A DNA stretch of 64,000 nt from Hyphomicrobiales bacterium. Lineage in GTDB: Bacteria; Pseudomonadota; Alphaproteobacteria; Rhizobiales; Rhizobiaceae. The notes beneath the pieces were generated by a model. That model made no database searches. It was not told the origin of the DNA and saw nothing but the letters and a program-made list of their open reading frames with translations. Where the stretch lies: NCBI GenBank assembly GCA_900471485.1, contig UCEU01000022.1, forward strand, positions 20,026 through 84,025, read 5' to 3'. Each line of letters begins with the position of its first letter. Position 1 is the stretch's first letter. Positions 41,718-50,209 of the stretch are shown here, piece after piece. The position numbers and the translations under genes are program-made.

Positions 41718-43406
41718 CTAGTACGCGCTGGCCATGGTCCCAACCTTGAAGCGAGCGCCCGCTTTGCGCAGCCCATCTTCGATCGAGGCGGTCACTTCCG
41801 GCTTATAGCGCGCGGAGGTCATAATTGGGCCGAAGGAACTCTCGATATTTGGAACCTGCGCCTGAAGCTCCGCGAAGATCTTGGCGGCGCCTTGAGCATC
41901 GATTTGACCAAGCGATGCGGTTCTCAATACGCTTCCCATGACGTCGGAGCGCGGAACTTGTTCGGCGATCAAAAGGGCGTTCGACCACTCTCTCTCGCGA
42001 TAGGCCAGCAGCGCCTTCACAACCAGCGCCTCGCGTGGAACCAGGTCCGGAAAGCGGCTGGCGTCGTCGGCCATCTCGGCGGCGGCCTTCCAGTATCCTC
42101 CCGAGAAAAGCAACGTCGCCAGTGTGCCGGAAACGTCCGGGTTGTTCGGGTTCAATGCCAGAGCCCGGTTGGCCGAGGCGATCGCGGCGTCCAGCTTTCC
42201 AGCGGCGAACAGCGCGCGGGCCATGGCGATATGCGCACGATCCGAGAGCGGGTCCTGAGCGACCGCCTGCGCAGCCAGATCGGACGAGGCCAGGAGAGAT
42301 GCGGTGTCGCTCCCGACTAGGAGGATCGACGCGAGAGATGCGAGAGCGGAGGCGTCCTTTGGGTGGGTTGAAACCGTACGTTTCAGACACCTTGTCGCGG
42401 AGGCGATCTCCACGGCATCCAGATCGTCCCGAGCCGCTTCCGCGCGCAACGTGCAGACGTTGCCAATCGCACCATCTGGCGAGGCCCTTGCCTCGTTCAT
42501 GCTTATGGTTCCCTTCGACGAGCCAAGTCGGGTTGCGAGCGCCGTAGCCAGTTCTCCCCTTACCAGGGCGGGGCTCCTTCCATCGGCGGCCACGCGTTCG
42601 ACGCCCGCGTCAAGGAGATGACCGGATTGGGCGTCAACGATCTGCCACCGACCCGTCCGGTCGTTGTCGGAACCGTAGTACTTGATCTCGACACGGTAGT
42701 CGGGCGTCGACCTTGCCTGAGACGGACCAAGGACGACCGTCAGCGTTCTGAACTGCGCCAAAGCCGTGAGCAGCATGTCCCTCGTCAAGCTTGCATCGCC
42801 TCTTAGTGCCGGTTCCACGCTGTCGAATCCGACGCTGACGGTTGGCACACCGACCGAAGTTGGTGCGGTACCGAACCAGATCACGACCCCTATTCCCGCC
42901 GTGAGGCAAGCAGCAGCCGAGACTGCCAGCCTCAGAACACGCGCAAGGCCGCCACTTTCTGTCGGCGGGGCGTCTTCATTTGATGTGGGAGCGGCAGGCA
43001 TGGCATCCGCGGTCGACGTCTGCTGTGCGTTTTCCGCCGAAACCTGGTGGCTGGTAAACTCGGCGACGTAGCGTCCTCGTGGTATCGCCATCCATGTGTC
43101 CGTTTGGTGGCCGAACGCTTCGTAGTGATCTTCAAGCAAGGATCTGAGACGGCTCATCTCTATGCGGACGATAGGATCATGCGCAGGGTCGAAGTTGCTC
43201 GTCTTCCCAAGCACGTCGATGCCTATCGAATAGGCCTTCACCGGCTCATCACATCCTGCAAATCGTCGCGCGGCAAGATAGTTTATGATTGACTTCTGCC
43301 GATCGGTGGGATGGAAGCGCGTGTCGTTGAGAAGGCGCTGGAGCTCCGCTCCTGCGCGGCTCCGTGGTACTCTGCAGATCTCAGTTTCGTGCTGCCCAGC
43401 GCTCAT
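41718..43406 (-). CDS. Membrane-anchored CadC-like regulator with periplasmic TPR domain
   Basis: 562 residues from ATG 43406. The cytoplasmic N-terminus has a winged-helix-type activator domain (HPTDRQKSIINYLAARRF, YSIGIDVLGKTSNFDP, DPIVRIEMSRLRSLLEDHYE), the common arrangement in rhizobial one-component regulators. One transmembrane helix follows (LRLAVSAAACLTAGIGVVIW, about residues 160-180). The periplasmic part begins with a sandwich-like segment and ends in TPR repeats (ASLASILLVGS; AHIAMARALFAAGKLDAAIA; LALNPNNPDVSGTLATLLFS). This layout reads a periplasmic signal and activates transcription directly from the membrane. It lies between the sulfatase and transglycosylase units and is the best local candidate to recognise the island box, which remains to be shown. 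Confidence 0.78.
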   Translation of the reverse strand: MSAGQHETEICRVPRSRAGAELQRLLNDTRFHPTDRQKSIINYLAARRFAGCDEPVKAYSIGIDVLGKTSNFDPAHDPIVRIEMSRLRSLLEDHYEAFGHQTDTWMAIPRGRYVAEFTSHQVSAENAQQTSTADAMPAAPTSNEDAPPTESGGLARVLRLAVSAAACLTAGIGVVIWFGTAPTSVGVPTVSVGFDSVEPALRGDASLTRDMLLTALAQFRTLTVVLGPSQARSTPDYRVEIKYYGSDNDRTGRWQIVDAQSGHLLDAGVERVAADGRSPALVRGELATALATRLGSSKGTISMNEARASPDGAIGNVCTLRAEAARDDLDAVEIASATRCLKRTVSTHPKDASALASLASILLVGSDTASLLASSDLAAQAVAQDPLSDRAHIAMARALFAAGKLDAAIASANRALALNPNNPDVSGTLATLLFSGGYWKAAAEMADDASRFPDLVPREALVVKALLAYREREWSNALLIAEQVPRSDVMGSVLRTASLGQIDAQGAAKIFAELQAQVPNIESSFGPIMTSARYKPEVTASIEDGLRKAGARFKVGTMASAY

Positions 43407-43533
43407 CGCCGCCCCCACTACGCATTGCTCTGTCGGAAGTAGTACAAGCGGATTTATCGCCCGAAAGACAACAAGTTGCAACACAATTACCTAACAAAAC
43501 CGTAAGGAGATCGCGTTTAACGGGCGTTATGGT

Positions 43534-43833
43534 TTATCTTGGCACGTTCAGGGGGTGTCTGAGACAATAATCTATAACGTCTGTTTCGATGTCGATACAC
43601 AGGTCTTCGTATTCTTTTCGAAGAGCAGGATCGGCATCGGCGCCCTGCCTTTGGAGATTGTCGCGCGTCGAACTTGCGTCTTCGTAGGCCTCGCAGAGAG
43701 CGGCCAGCGCATTTGGCTTTGCTGCCAAAATCTGGAGCTGCCCTCGCATTGACGGGAGCTTCAACATCAGCCGCCATAGACCCTTTTGCTCGGCGGCAGC
43801 CCTCATCGGGGCGGTACGATCATCGGTCGGCAT
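43534..43833 (-). CDS. Small helical hypothetical protein behind a regulon box
   Basis: 99 residues from ATG 43833 (MPTDDRTAPMRAAAEQKGLW). The longer frame to 43902 would cover the regulatory box and is rejected. All-helical (LPSMRGQLQILAAKPNALAA, LRKEYEDLCIDIETDVIDYC), no signal peptide. The length and Asp/Glu/Leu helices resemble small cytoplasmic stress proteins, but no family is recognised. The box at 43882-43900 is 49 bp upstream. Confidence 0.55.
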   Translation of the reverse strand: MPTDDRTAPMRAAAEQKGLWRLMLKLPSMRGQLQILAAKPNALAALCEAYEDASSTRDNLQRQGADADPALRKEYEDLCIDIETDVIDYCLRHPLNVPR

Positions 43834-43881
43834 CTGACGCCCTCCGTTCCCCGGAAATCGTCTCACCACTGACGCCAATTT

Positions 43882-43900
43882 GTAAGTACGCAACGGTAAC
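43882..43900 (-). promoter_or_regulatory. Island regulon box, variant (small helical protein)
   Basis: On minus: GTTACCGTTGCGTACTTAC, differing from the consensus at three positions. It is 49 bp upstream of the 43833 start and back to back with the next box. Confidence 0.65.
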
Positions 43901-43941
43901 ATGGCGGCTAGAACGCAGGCCGGCCGCGTTTGATACAGCCG

Positions 43942-43961
43942 ATTTTACCGTAACGTACTTC
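43942..43961 (+). promoter_or_regulatory. Island regulon box (MltF-like transglycosylase)
   Basis: ATTTTACCGTAACGTACTTC, perfect consensus, 54 bp before ATG 44015. Confidence 0.8.
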
Positions 43962-44014
43962 GATCGGTCCCCAGTTCGTGCTTCTCTTGTGCCGACAACG
44001 GGGGGGACACCTGA

Positions 44015-45757
44015 ATGAAGCTCATCGCTCTTATGCTCGGCAGTTTGTCGCTCTTCGTCATGACGCTTCAAATTGGTCACGCCGCGTCGGAGCGCCCTAG
44101 ACGTCAACCGCTTCTTGGCAGTTACACCGGCGACCTCGAGTCCTTGAAAAAGCGACGCCTGATCCGCATCATCGTTCCCTTCAGCAAGACGATCTATTTC
44201 GTCGACAGAGGCGCGCAGTTCGGTACGGCGGTCGACTTCGGCCGCGATTTGGAGAAGGTGCTCAATCGCGACCGCAAGAAGGAAATCGAGCGGATACGCG
44301 TCGCCTTCATTCCAACGCCTCGCGACGAGCTGATCACGGCCCTCACCGACGGGCGCGGAGACGTCATCATGGCCAACCTCACGGTCACCCCGGACCGTCA
44401 GGCCCAGGTCGACTTCGCCTCCCCCATCTACTCGAAAGCGGCGGAAGTGCTTGTGACGGGTCCAAGCGCGCCCGCCGTGGCGTCCATCGAAGACCTCGCG
44501 GGCAAGGAGGTGCCGGTGCGCCATTCCAGCAGCTATTTTGAGCACCTGACGATGTGGAACGAGACCTGGAGGACGAACGGCAAGCCGGAGATCGTCATCA
44601 AGGAGATCGACGAAGACCTCGAAGACGAAGACCTTCTGGAAATGGTGAATGCCGGTCTCCTGCCATGGACCATTGTCGACAGTTACAAGGCGGATATCTG
44701 GGCCTCCGTCTTCACTCATATCAAGGTGCGGCCGGACGTCGGCATCGCCTCCGATGGAAGCATCGCCTGGGCCATCCGCAAGGACAGCCCCCAGCTCAAG
44801 GCGGCCCTCGACGAGTTCGTCGCAAGCCATAAGATTGGGACGGCCTTCGGGAACATGCTCAAGAACCGGTTCTTCAAGAGCGACAAGATGGTCAAGCGCG
44901 CCTATTCGCCTGCGGACGTCGAGAAGTTCCGGGAGCTTGTCGCGATCTTCCGCAAACATGGCGAGGACTACTCGTTCGACTACCTGATGCTTGCCGCGCA
45001 GGGCTATCAAGAATCCCAACTCGATCAGTCGAGGCGCAGTAAGCGCGGTGCGGTCGGCATCATGCAGTTGCTCCCTTCGACCGCAGCCGACAAGGCCGTG
45101 GGGATCACCGGGATCGACAAGAGCGCCGACCGGAACGTTCAGGCAGGCGCGAAGTACCTTCGTCATCTGATGGACGTCTACCTGAACGAGCCAGATCTAA
45201 CACCGCGCGAGAAGTTCCTGTTCGCCTTCGCGGCTTACAACGCCGGGCCCGGCAACCTGCGAAAGTTCCGTCGTAAAGCGTCGGAGCTCGGCCTCGACCC
45301 CGACGTGTGGTTTGGCAACGTTGAAAACGGTGCGGCGGCCATCGTCGGGCGCGAGACCGTCCAGTACGTCAGCAACATCTATAAATACTACGTTGCCTAT
45401 ACGCTCCTGACGGACCATCAGGCCGTGCGAGTGAACCGACTACAGCACAAGAAGCTTCTTCAACACCGACAGGACCTCCTTGAACGGCAGCTTCGTCGCT
45501 CCCGCCACCGCGAACGGCAGGAGCGCGGCCGCGGCGACCGGCAGGACGGCGGACCGGTTGATCAGCATGGCGGACATCTTTCGTGTCGCCTCGAACTGCT
45601 TGGAGGTGTCCGCGGAAGGATCGGACGTTTCTTCGACCGTGGAGGGCGACGCCACGTTGCTGCCAAGCGCCTTCCGTTCGGTCATCCGCTGATAGCGCGT
45701 CGCCTCTGCTCCGAGGGACAGGAGGCTTTGTTCCTTCAACTGCGCCAGGGGACGTGA
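44015..45757 (+). CDS. MltF-like lytic transglycosylase with solute-binding domain
   Basis: 580 residues as annotated. Signal peptide MKLIALMLGSLSLFVMTLQIGHA. A periplasmic SBP-3-type domain spans about 45-285 (RLIRIIVPFSKTIYFVDRGA; GRGDVIMANLTVTPDRQAQV). An SLT domain spans about 315-470 with catalytic Glu in GYQESQLDQS, GAVGIMQLLPST and AAYNAGPGNL. It cleaves peptidoglycan glycan strands to 1,6-anhydro ends. The last ~105 residues (after AYTLLTDHQAVRVNRL) are Arg-rich and are simply the antisense of the convergent gene 45440-46636. Relatives end near residue 475, so the natural stop has probably been lost. Confidence 0.88.
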   Translation: MKLIALMLGSLSLFVMTLQIGHAASERPRRQPLLGSYTGDLESLKKRRLIRIIVPFSKTIYFVDRGAQFGTAVDFGRDLEKVLNRDRKKEIERIRVAFIPTPRDELITALTDGRGDVIMANLTVTPDRQAQVDFASPIYSKAAEVLVTGPSAPAVASIEDLAGKEVPVRHSSSYFEHLTMWNETWRTNGKPEIVIKEIDEDLEDEDLLEMVNAGLLPWTIVDSYKADIWASVFTHIKVRPDVGIASDGSIAWAIRKDSPQLKAALDEFVASHKIGTAFGNMLKNRFFKSDKMVKRAYSPADVEKFRELVAIFRKHGEDYSFDYLMLAAQGYQESQLDQSRRSKRGAVGIMQLLPSTAADKAVGITGIDKSADRNVQAGAKYLRHLMDVYLNEPDLTPREKFLFAFAAYNAGPGNLRKFRRKASELGLDPDVWFGNVENGAAAIVGRETVQYVSNIYKYYVAYTLLTDHQAVRVNRLQHKKLLQHRQDLLERQLRRSRHRERQERGRGDRQDGGPVDQHGGHLSCRLELLGGVRGRIGRFFDRGGRRHVAAKRLPFGHPLIARRLCSEGQEALFLQLRQGT

Positions 45758-46636
45758 AAAGGCCGAAAGCGGGAAGGCGAACAGGGCAAGCACCACTACC
45801 AGCCACCCGCCCATGATGCTGGTAAAGGTCGTGATGGTGATGGTTTCGTGCGCGAGATGCTTGGCAATCGCGGCGGCGACTGCGGAGCTCGCGCCGAGGA
45901 CGAACAACATGTAGGCATTGGGATATGCAGCGAGGAAGGCCAGTCCGCCCTTGCCGTCCGGATGCGTGGAGACGAGACGAAGATCGAGTTTGGCGAGGTC
46001 TCTAAGCAGCAGCGCCCAGACAGTGTGCCGCCAGAGACCGCGCAGGAAAAGGAAGCCGAACAGAGGGAGGCTCACGAAGAGCGCCCACCACCCTGCAAGG
46101 GATATCGTCGCGCCGTCGGGCGTCTGGGATGCGGCCCATGACGCCGCGGGGGACACGCCCGAATATGCAACGGCGGAAAGCATCACGCCGAAGGCGAGAC
46201 AGCAAAGCTCGGCTGCGAGCGAATCCCTCAGCCGCAGGCTCTTCTCAACGTACGCCGCCGCGGCAGGAAAGGATTCGGGCCCGATGAGCGGAACGCTTTC
46301 GAACTGCCGAATTTTCATCCGCAGACCCGCTTCGACCTGCTGCTCGGCAAGGGTGAAGGCTGCGACGGCGATGAGAAACTTCGCCCATGTTCCGGGATCG
46401 CCGAGGTAGGCTACGGGATTCGAGGCCGACAGGATAAGCGGCACGAGCCACGCGACGCCGGCGAAGATCAGGGCTCGCCGACCGACATTCAGTCCTCGAC
46501 CATGGAGCAGAGCGAGCCGTTTCTGGAGATCGTAGAACGGCCCACCGTGCGAGGCGAGAAACTCAAGATCCGGCGCGGACGGGGCGGCTTTATCCGCCAC
46601 CGCCCGGCCGGGAGAAAACTCAGGGACGTCGCTCAT
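45440..46636 (-). CDS. Multi-pass inner-membrane protein, unknown function
   Basis: 398 residues with about six hydrophobic helices (RALIFAGVAWLVPLILSA; AELCCLAFGVMLSAVAYSGV; LAGWWALFVSLPLFGFLFLR; ANAYMLFVLGASSAVAAAIA; TSIMGGWLVVVLALFAFPLS; and a C-terminal helix). A central cytoplasmic region is charged. No transporter or enzyme motifs. Last gene of the barrel-DUF3300-DUF2950 operon, 1 bp after DUF2950. The 3' end overlaps the transglycosylase frame by 318 bp in the opposite direction. Confidence 0.75.
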   Translation of the reverse strand: MSDVPEFSPGRAVADKAAPSAPDLEFLASHGGPFYDLQKRLALLHGRGLNVGRRALIFAGVAWLVPLILSASNPVAYLGDPGTWAKFLIAVAAFTLAEQQVEAGLRMKIRQFESVPLIGPESFPAAAAYVEKSLRLRDSLAAELCCLAFGVMLSAVAYSGVSPAASWAASQTPDGATISLAGWWALFVSLPLFGFLFLRGLWRHTVWALLLRDLAKLDLRLVSTHPDGKGGLAFLAAYPNAYMLFVLGASSAVAAAIAKHLAHETITITTFTSIMGGWLVVVLALFAFPLSAFSRPLAQLKEQSLLSLGAEATRYQRMTERKALGSNVASPSTVEETSDPSADTSKQFEATRKMSAMLINRSAVLPVAAAALLPFAVAGATKLPFKEVLSVLKKLLVL

Positions 46637-46637
46637 C

Positions 46638-47570
46638 TCAGTCCCCGGTGATGCTCCAGTTGTCGCTCGGATTAAACGACCGCATGTCTGACGCGAGCTT
46701 GTCGGTGTCGTTGCCGAGATCTGCCTCGTAGACGATGCCGTTTCTGTTCACGACGAACGTCTTCACGCCAGTCTGGCCGTAGATCGCCGGCCAGGCGACC
46801 AGCCCGAATCCCGCGATCATGTTCCCATTGATGACGTAGTCGTAGTTTCCGCCGGCGATGTTGCTTCCCTGGCGGGTCAATATCTTGAAGCGGTACCCGA
46901 AGTAGCCCTGCCCGTCCGCGCTCCGGTCTAGCTGGGCCTGGCTCAGATCTCCGGCTGGGCTCGGACCGTCGCCCTGCTCTTCCGGCCAGTAGAGGCCGTC
47001 CGTGCCGCCGGGCGTGCTGACGAGCTTCTGCGCGTATTCGAGGACGCCGTCGCCGTCATGGTCGTCGAGCGCATAGTCTTCCTGGGCGTCGACGTAGGCG
47101 CGCACCGTCGAGATGACCTCAAGCTCGTTTTCGCCGACGCGCCTGTTGGCGATCTCCTCGACGCCCGCCTTTGTGTCGAAGGCCCACTTTCCATCCGCCG
47201 CCTTCATGAGCGGAAACGGAAGTGGCCACATGATGTCGCCGATCACGACAACCTTGCGGTCTCCGTCCTCCTCCAGCGCAAGCCGTCTGGACGCGCCTTC
47301 CTTGATTAGATCGAATGTCTCCTTCAGCCCTTCCCCCGCCTGCAGCCTGGTAGCATCGAGCCCGAGAATGGAAGCGACCTTCCCCACGTCGCCGGCGGCA
47401 AGGGCGTCCTTGAAGGCGGTCAGAGCCAGGTCGGGGCTGTCGAACGTCGGCGGCTTGGTCGTCGAAATATACTGTTCGAGGCCGGCTGGTCCGCCAGCAC
47501 CCACGGCCGCCAACGGAGAAAACAGAATGGGGGCGAGCGCAACAAGGGCAATGCGTAATGATCTGGACAT
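46638..47570 (-). CDS. DUF2950 periplasmic protein
   Basis: 310 residues. Signal peptide SRSLRIALVALAPILFSPLA. DUF2950 features: FDSPDLALTAFKDALAAGD, WAFDTKAGVEEIANRRVGEN, YVDAQEDYALDDHDGDGVLE (Ca-loop-like acidic stretch), GLYWPEEQGDGPSPAG, GYRFKILTRQG and FVVNRNGIVYEADLG. The function of the family is unknown. It almost always sits beside DUF3300, as here (18 bp downstream). Confidence 0.9.
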   Translation of the reverse strand: MSRSLRIALVALAPILFSPLAAVGAGGPAGLEQYISTTKPPTFDSPDLALTAFKDALAAGDVGKVASILGLDATRLQAGEGLKETFDLIKEGASRRLALEEDGDRKVVVIGDIMWPLPFPLMKAADGKWAFDTKAGVEEIANRRVGENELEVISTVRAYVDAQEDYALDDHDGDGVLEYAQKLVSTPGGTDGLYWPEEQGDGPSPAGDLSQAQLDRSADGQGYFGYRFKILTRQGSNIAGGNYDYVINGNMIAGFGLVAWPAIYGQTGVKTFVVNRNGIVYEADLGNDTDKLASDMRSFNPSDNWSITGD

Positions 47571-47588
47571 GATGATCTCCCTTCCTGT

Positions 47589-48995
47589 TCAACGATGGCG
47601 ACGGACGGCGCGGTGACCGCCGCCACCACCGCCCCGGTGCATTGCCGGCCGACCGCCGCCGCCGCCATGGAACTCGCGGTGCGGGCGCCCGCCGCCGTTC
47701 ATCCCACCGCCCATCGAGCGACCGCCCCGATGAGACTGCATCTTCGCGACGTTGCCGCGTCTGACCTCACCCAGTCCAGAAGGACGCTTCGGTCGTGTGT
47801 CACGCTTGGCCGCAGGACGGGCCTTCCCCGCGGGCCGGTTGATGTTTCCGCCAGCGCGTTTGATGTCTGGTCGGTTGGCAGCAGGCCTTGCGCCCGCGTT
47901 CCTGTTCGCCAGGGCATTTCCGGCGCGATCCGCATCCGGTCGACTGCGGCCGTCGAGCTTGTTGGCGCGGATATCCTTCACGGCGGCGGAGCGCTGCTGG
48001 AGGCTTGCCGACGAATCCCGGCGTACGTTCTTGGCCCGGTCCCGGATGTTGTTGCCGCCGTTCGCCTCGATCCGGTTCTTGATGTTGTTGCGGTCGAGGT
48101 TTGCAAACTGGTTCTTGTCGAACTTGATCTTGCTGCGATCGACGTTCTTCCAGTCGACGTCCTTGAAGTTGATCTTCCCACCGATGTCGATGTTGTTCAT
48201 GCATTTGTTGCAGTCGATATCGATGTCGCGGCCGTCGAAGCCTCCGCCCCAGACGCCCCAGTTGTTCCAGTCGACCACGGACGCGAACACCGCGCCCGTG
48301 ATTGCCCCGGCGAAAAACGTCGCAGTCGGGTACCAGTAATTGGGATACGGGTCCGGATAGTAGCCGATCGGGGCCGACTGATAGCCGGGCTCGTAGAGCA
48401 TCGCCGGTTCATAGCGCGGAACGTAGACCTTCTCAGGATCGGTAGACTGGATGATGACGTTGTCGTTCTCGTGCACCACCTTGATCTTGTCGTCGGTCTT
48501 GATGACGCCGTCCGCGACCGCCTTGTCGCGAAGCGACTGGATCGCCACGAGGACGTCCTTCTCCTGATACCCGACAGCGTCGCCAAAGCTTTGCGTCCAG
48601 TCCAGATCGTCGGCCATCATCTTCACGATGTCGGGGTAATTGAGCAGCGAGATTATGCTGCCGTCCCAGGTGTCCTTTGGTTTGAGGTTCGAATCCTTCG
48701 CGTGTGCGTCCAGGAACCGTGACGCCTCGACGATCTGCAGAGGATAGAGCGACGCGGAGCTTATCAGCGCCAGCAACTCGTCTGGATACAGCGCGACGCG
48801 GGCGACAAGCACTTCTAGTTCGTCTTCACCGAGGGGATCGGGCGTGGCCGCCTGGGTCGAAGCAGGCTGCGAAGTCTGGGCAGATTGGGCGAACGCCGTC
48901 CCGTCCCACTGTGGCACCGCGATCGAAGCGGCCGCAATGAAGATCGTCGCCGTCATCGCGGAGCGTCTGAGGATGAACGATAAGCTTTTGGTCAT
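47589..48995 (-). CDS. DUF3300 envelope protein with Gly/Arg/His-rich tail
   Basis: 468 residues from ATG 48995 (GGAGG seven bases upstream; the frame's earlier Met is unused). Signal peptide to about AFAQS. The DUF3300 domain (residues about 45-230) shows LVARVALYPDELLALISSAS, FLDAHAKDSNLKPKDTWDGS, VLNYPD-type repeats and VYVPRYEPAMLYEPGYQ. The rest is low-complexity: an Asn/Arg/Asp region, then basic, glycine-rich repeats (RGGRSMGGGMNGGGRPHREF) to the end. The tail might bind polyanions or cell wall; this is inference. Confidence 0.88.
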   Translation of the reverse strand: MTKSLSFILRRSAMTATIFIAAASIAVPQWDGTAFAQSAQTSQPASTQAATPDPLGEDELEVLVARVALYPDELLALISSASLYPLQIVEASRFLDAHAKDSNLKPKDTWDGSIISLLNYPDIVKMMADDLDWTQSFGDAVGYQEKDVLVAIQSLRDKAVADGVIKTDDKIKVVHENDNVIIQSTDPEKVYVPRYEPAMLYEPGYQSAPIGYYPDPYPNYWYPTATFFAGAITGAVFASVVDWNNWGVWGGGFDGRDIDIDCNKCMNNIDIGGKINFKDVDWKNVDRSKIKFDKNQFANLDRNNIKNRIEANGGNNIRDRAKNVRRDSSASLQQRSAAVKDIRANKLDGRSRPDADRAGNALANRNAGARPAANRPDIKRAGGNINRPAGKARPAAKRDTRPKRPSGLGEVRRGNVAKMQSHRGGRSMGGGMNGGGRPHREFHGGGGGRPAMHRGGGGGGHRAVRRHR

Positions 48996-49064
48996 GTCTG
49001 CCTCCAATTGTGGTCTATCGATGCAGGCCGTCGCCGGCTTCTTGCGTCGCTTCGATGCCAGTCT

Positions 49065-49868
49065 TCATTTGGGGAACAGCAGCGTCAGACCGACCCTGAA
49101 ACCCCAGCCTTCAGGACCGTTTTCCGGCGCGGTTGCCCAGTAGCGAGCACCCGCCGACAGGCTGACCGGCTGCTCGCCGAATTTTACGAGTTTCGAAACC
49201 TGGAAGTTGATTGGGACAGCCCAGTCCTTCTGCTCCCAGTCATAGGTGCTCTCCGTGTTGAGAGTGAAAGTCCAGGCGTTCGACGTCGTGTACGAAACGA
49301 AAGGCTGCAGGAAGGTCGAGCTGACGTCGGGCCTGCCGCCGTCGCCGGCCACCGACCAGATGTGATTGGCGAGCGCTCCAACCGTCCACGGACCGTCCTG
49401 CTTCAACACGACGGCCGTCGGACCGAGGCCGAACTTCCCCGTGCCCAGCATGTCGTCGGCCGCCGTCGGCAGCAGGAAGACGGGGCCGACGCCCCAGACG
49501 ATGCCGCCGGCGGTCGGTTCCTTCGGAGAGAGGAAGAAGCTCTGGGTGATGTCGCCGATGCCGAACTGGCTACCGGAAGGTCCGGCGACGTCGTTCTGCC
49601 ATATCACCGGGACGATCGTCCGGGAGATGAGGTTCCAGTCGTCGTTCAGCGAAAACGGAATGACAGGCTGGATGTTCAGCGTCTCGCGGTTTCCGTCGTT
49701 CGGGCCGTAACCGCGATCGTAGTTGAACTGGAACGGCACGCTGATCAGTGAGGCGACCGGGTTGCTCAGCTTCTTGGCGAGGTCGTTATCGGCGTCCTGT
49801 GCGAAGCCGGGAGCGGCAAGGAGCAGTGTTGCAAAAAATGCGCAAGCCGATGTCGATCGCAGTCTCAT
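49065..49868 (-). CDS. Outer-membrane transporter-like barrel (MetA/phenol-pathway type)
   Basis: 267 residues. Signal peptide RLRSTSACAFFATLLLAAPG, then SLISVPFQFNYDRGYGPNDG, LNIQPVIPFSLNDDWNLISR, GIGDITQSFFLSPKEPTAGG, VVLKQDGPWTVGALANHIWS, ending GWGFRVGLTLLFPK with terminal aromatic-rich strand. This pattern matches the family usually called transporter/MetA-pathway outer-membrane protein. Heads a four-gene operon with DUF3300, DUF2950 and the membrane protein. A perfect regulon box lies 64 bp upstream. Confidence 0.82.
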   Translation of the reverse strand: MRLRSTSACAFFATLLLAAPGFAQDADNDLAKKLSNPVASLISVPFQFNYDRGYGPNDGNRETLNIQPVIPFSLNDDWNLISRTIVPVIWQNDVAGPSGSQFGIGDITQSFFLSPKEPTAGGIVWGVGPVFLLPTAADDMLGTGKFGLGPTAVVLKQDGPWTVGALANHIWSVAGDGGRPDVSSTFLQPFVSYTTSNAWTFTLNTESTYDWEQKDWAVPINFQVSKLVKFGEQPVSLSAGARYWATAPENGPEGWGFRVGLTLLFPK

Positions 49869-49931
49869 GCCCGTACCCCGCTGATGTCGTCCGAAAGACG
49901 GGAGGATCGGAGCATGAGCGCTCCCATGTGG

Positions 49932-49950
49932 GAAGTACGTTACGGTAAAA
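49932..49950 (-). promoter_or_regulatory. Island regulon box (barrel-DUF3300-DUF2950 operon)
   Basis: On minus: TTTTACCGTAACGTACTTC, perfect consensus, 64 bp before the start at 49868. Confidence 0.8.
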
Positions 49951-50043
49951 ACGCGCGCTTTTACGTTCCGTTAGCGCAGGCTGGCTGTAGAGACTACGGT
50001 CTGTTTCACCCTCAATGGACGGCCACGTGGGATGTTACGCTCT

Positions 50044-50063
50044 GATTTACCGTAACGTACTTC
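50044..50063 (+). promoter_or_regulatory. Island regulon box (second sulfatase unit)
   Basis: GATTTACCGTAACGTACTTC, perfect consensus. The distance to ATG 50210 is 147 bp, longer than elsewhere; a leader follows the box. It is divergent from the box at 49932-49950. Confidence 0.75.
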
Positions 50064-50209
50064 CCCCACCTCCCCCTCCGTGCTTGGCTTCCGACGTCAG
50101 TCTGGTGAATGTTTATTCATCGCATGATGCAGCTCTACGTGGATGTTAAATCCGCCACGTCTTCGTCGCCAATATTGGATCCAATATCGTAGCAAAAGGA
50201 GAGCCTGCG

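Noticed and set aside
43942..43961. Regulon box as an EcfG/RpoE2 general-stress promoter
   Set aside because: The GGAAC-N16-18-GTT pattern is absent; the conserved part is one continuous 18-bp block with an internal dyad.
47600..47760. Repetitive GC-rich stretch as a CRISPR or DNA repeat array
   Set aside because: It encodes the Gly/Arg/His-rich tail of the DUF3300 protein; there is no regular repeat-spacer pattern.
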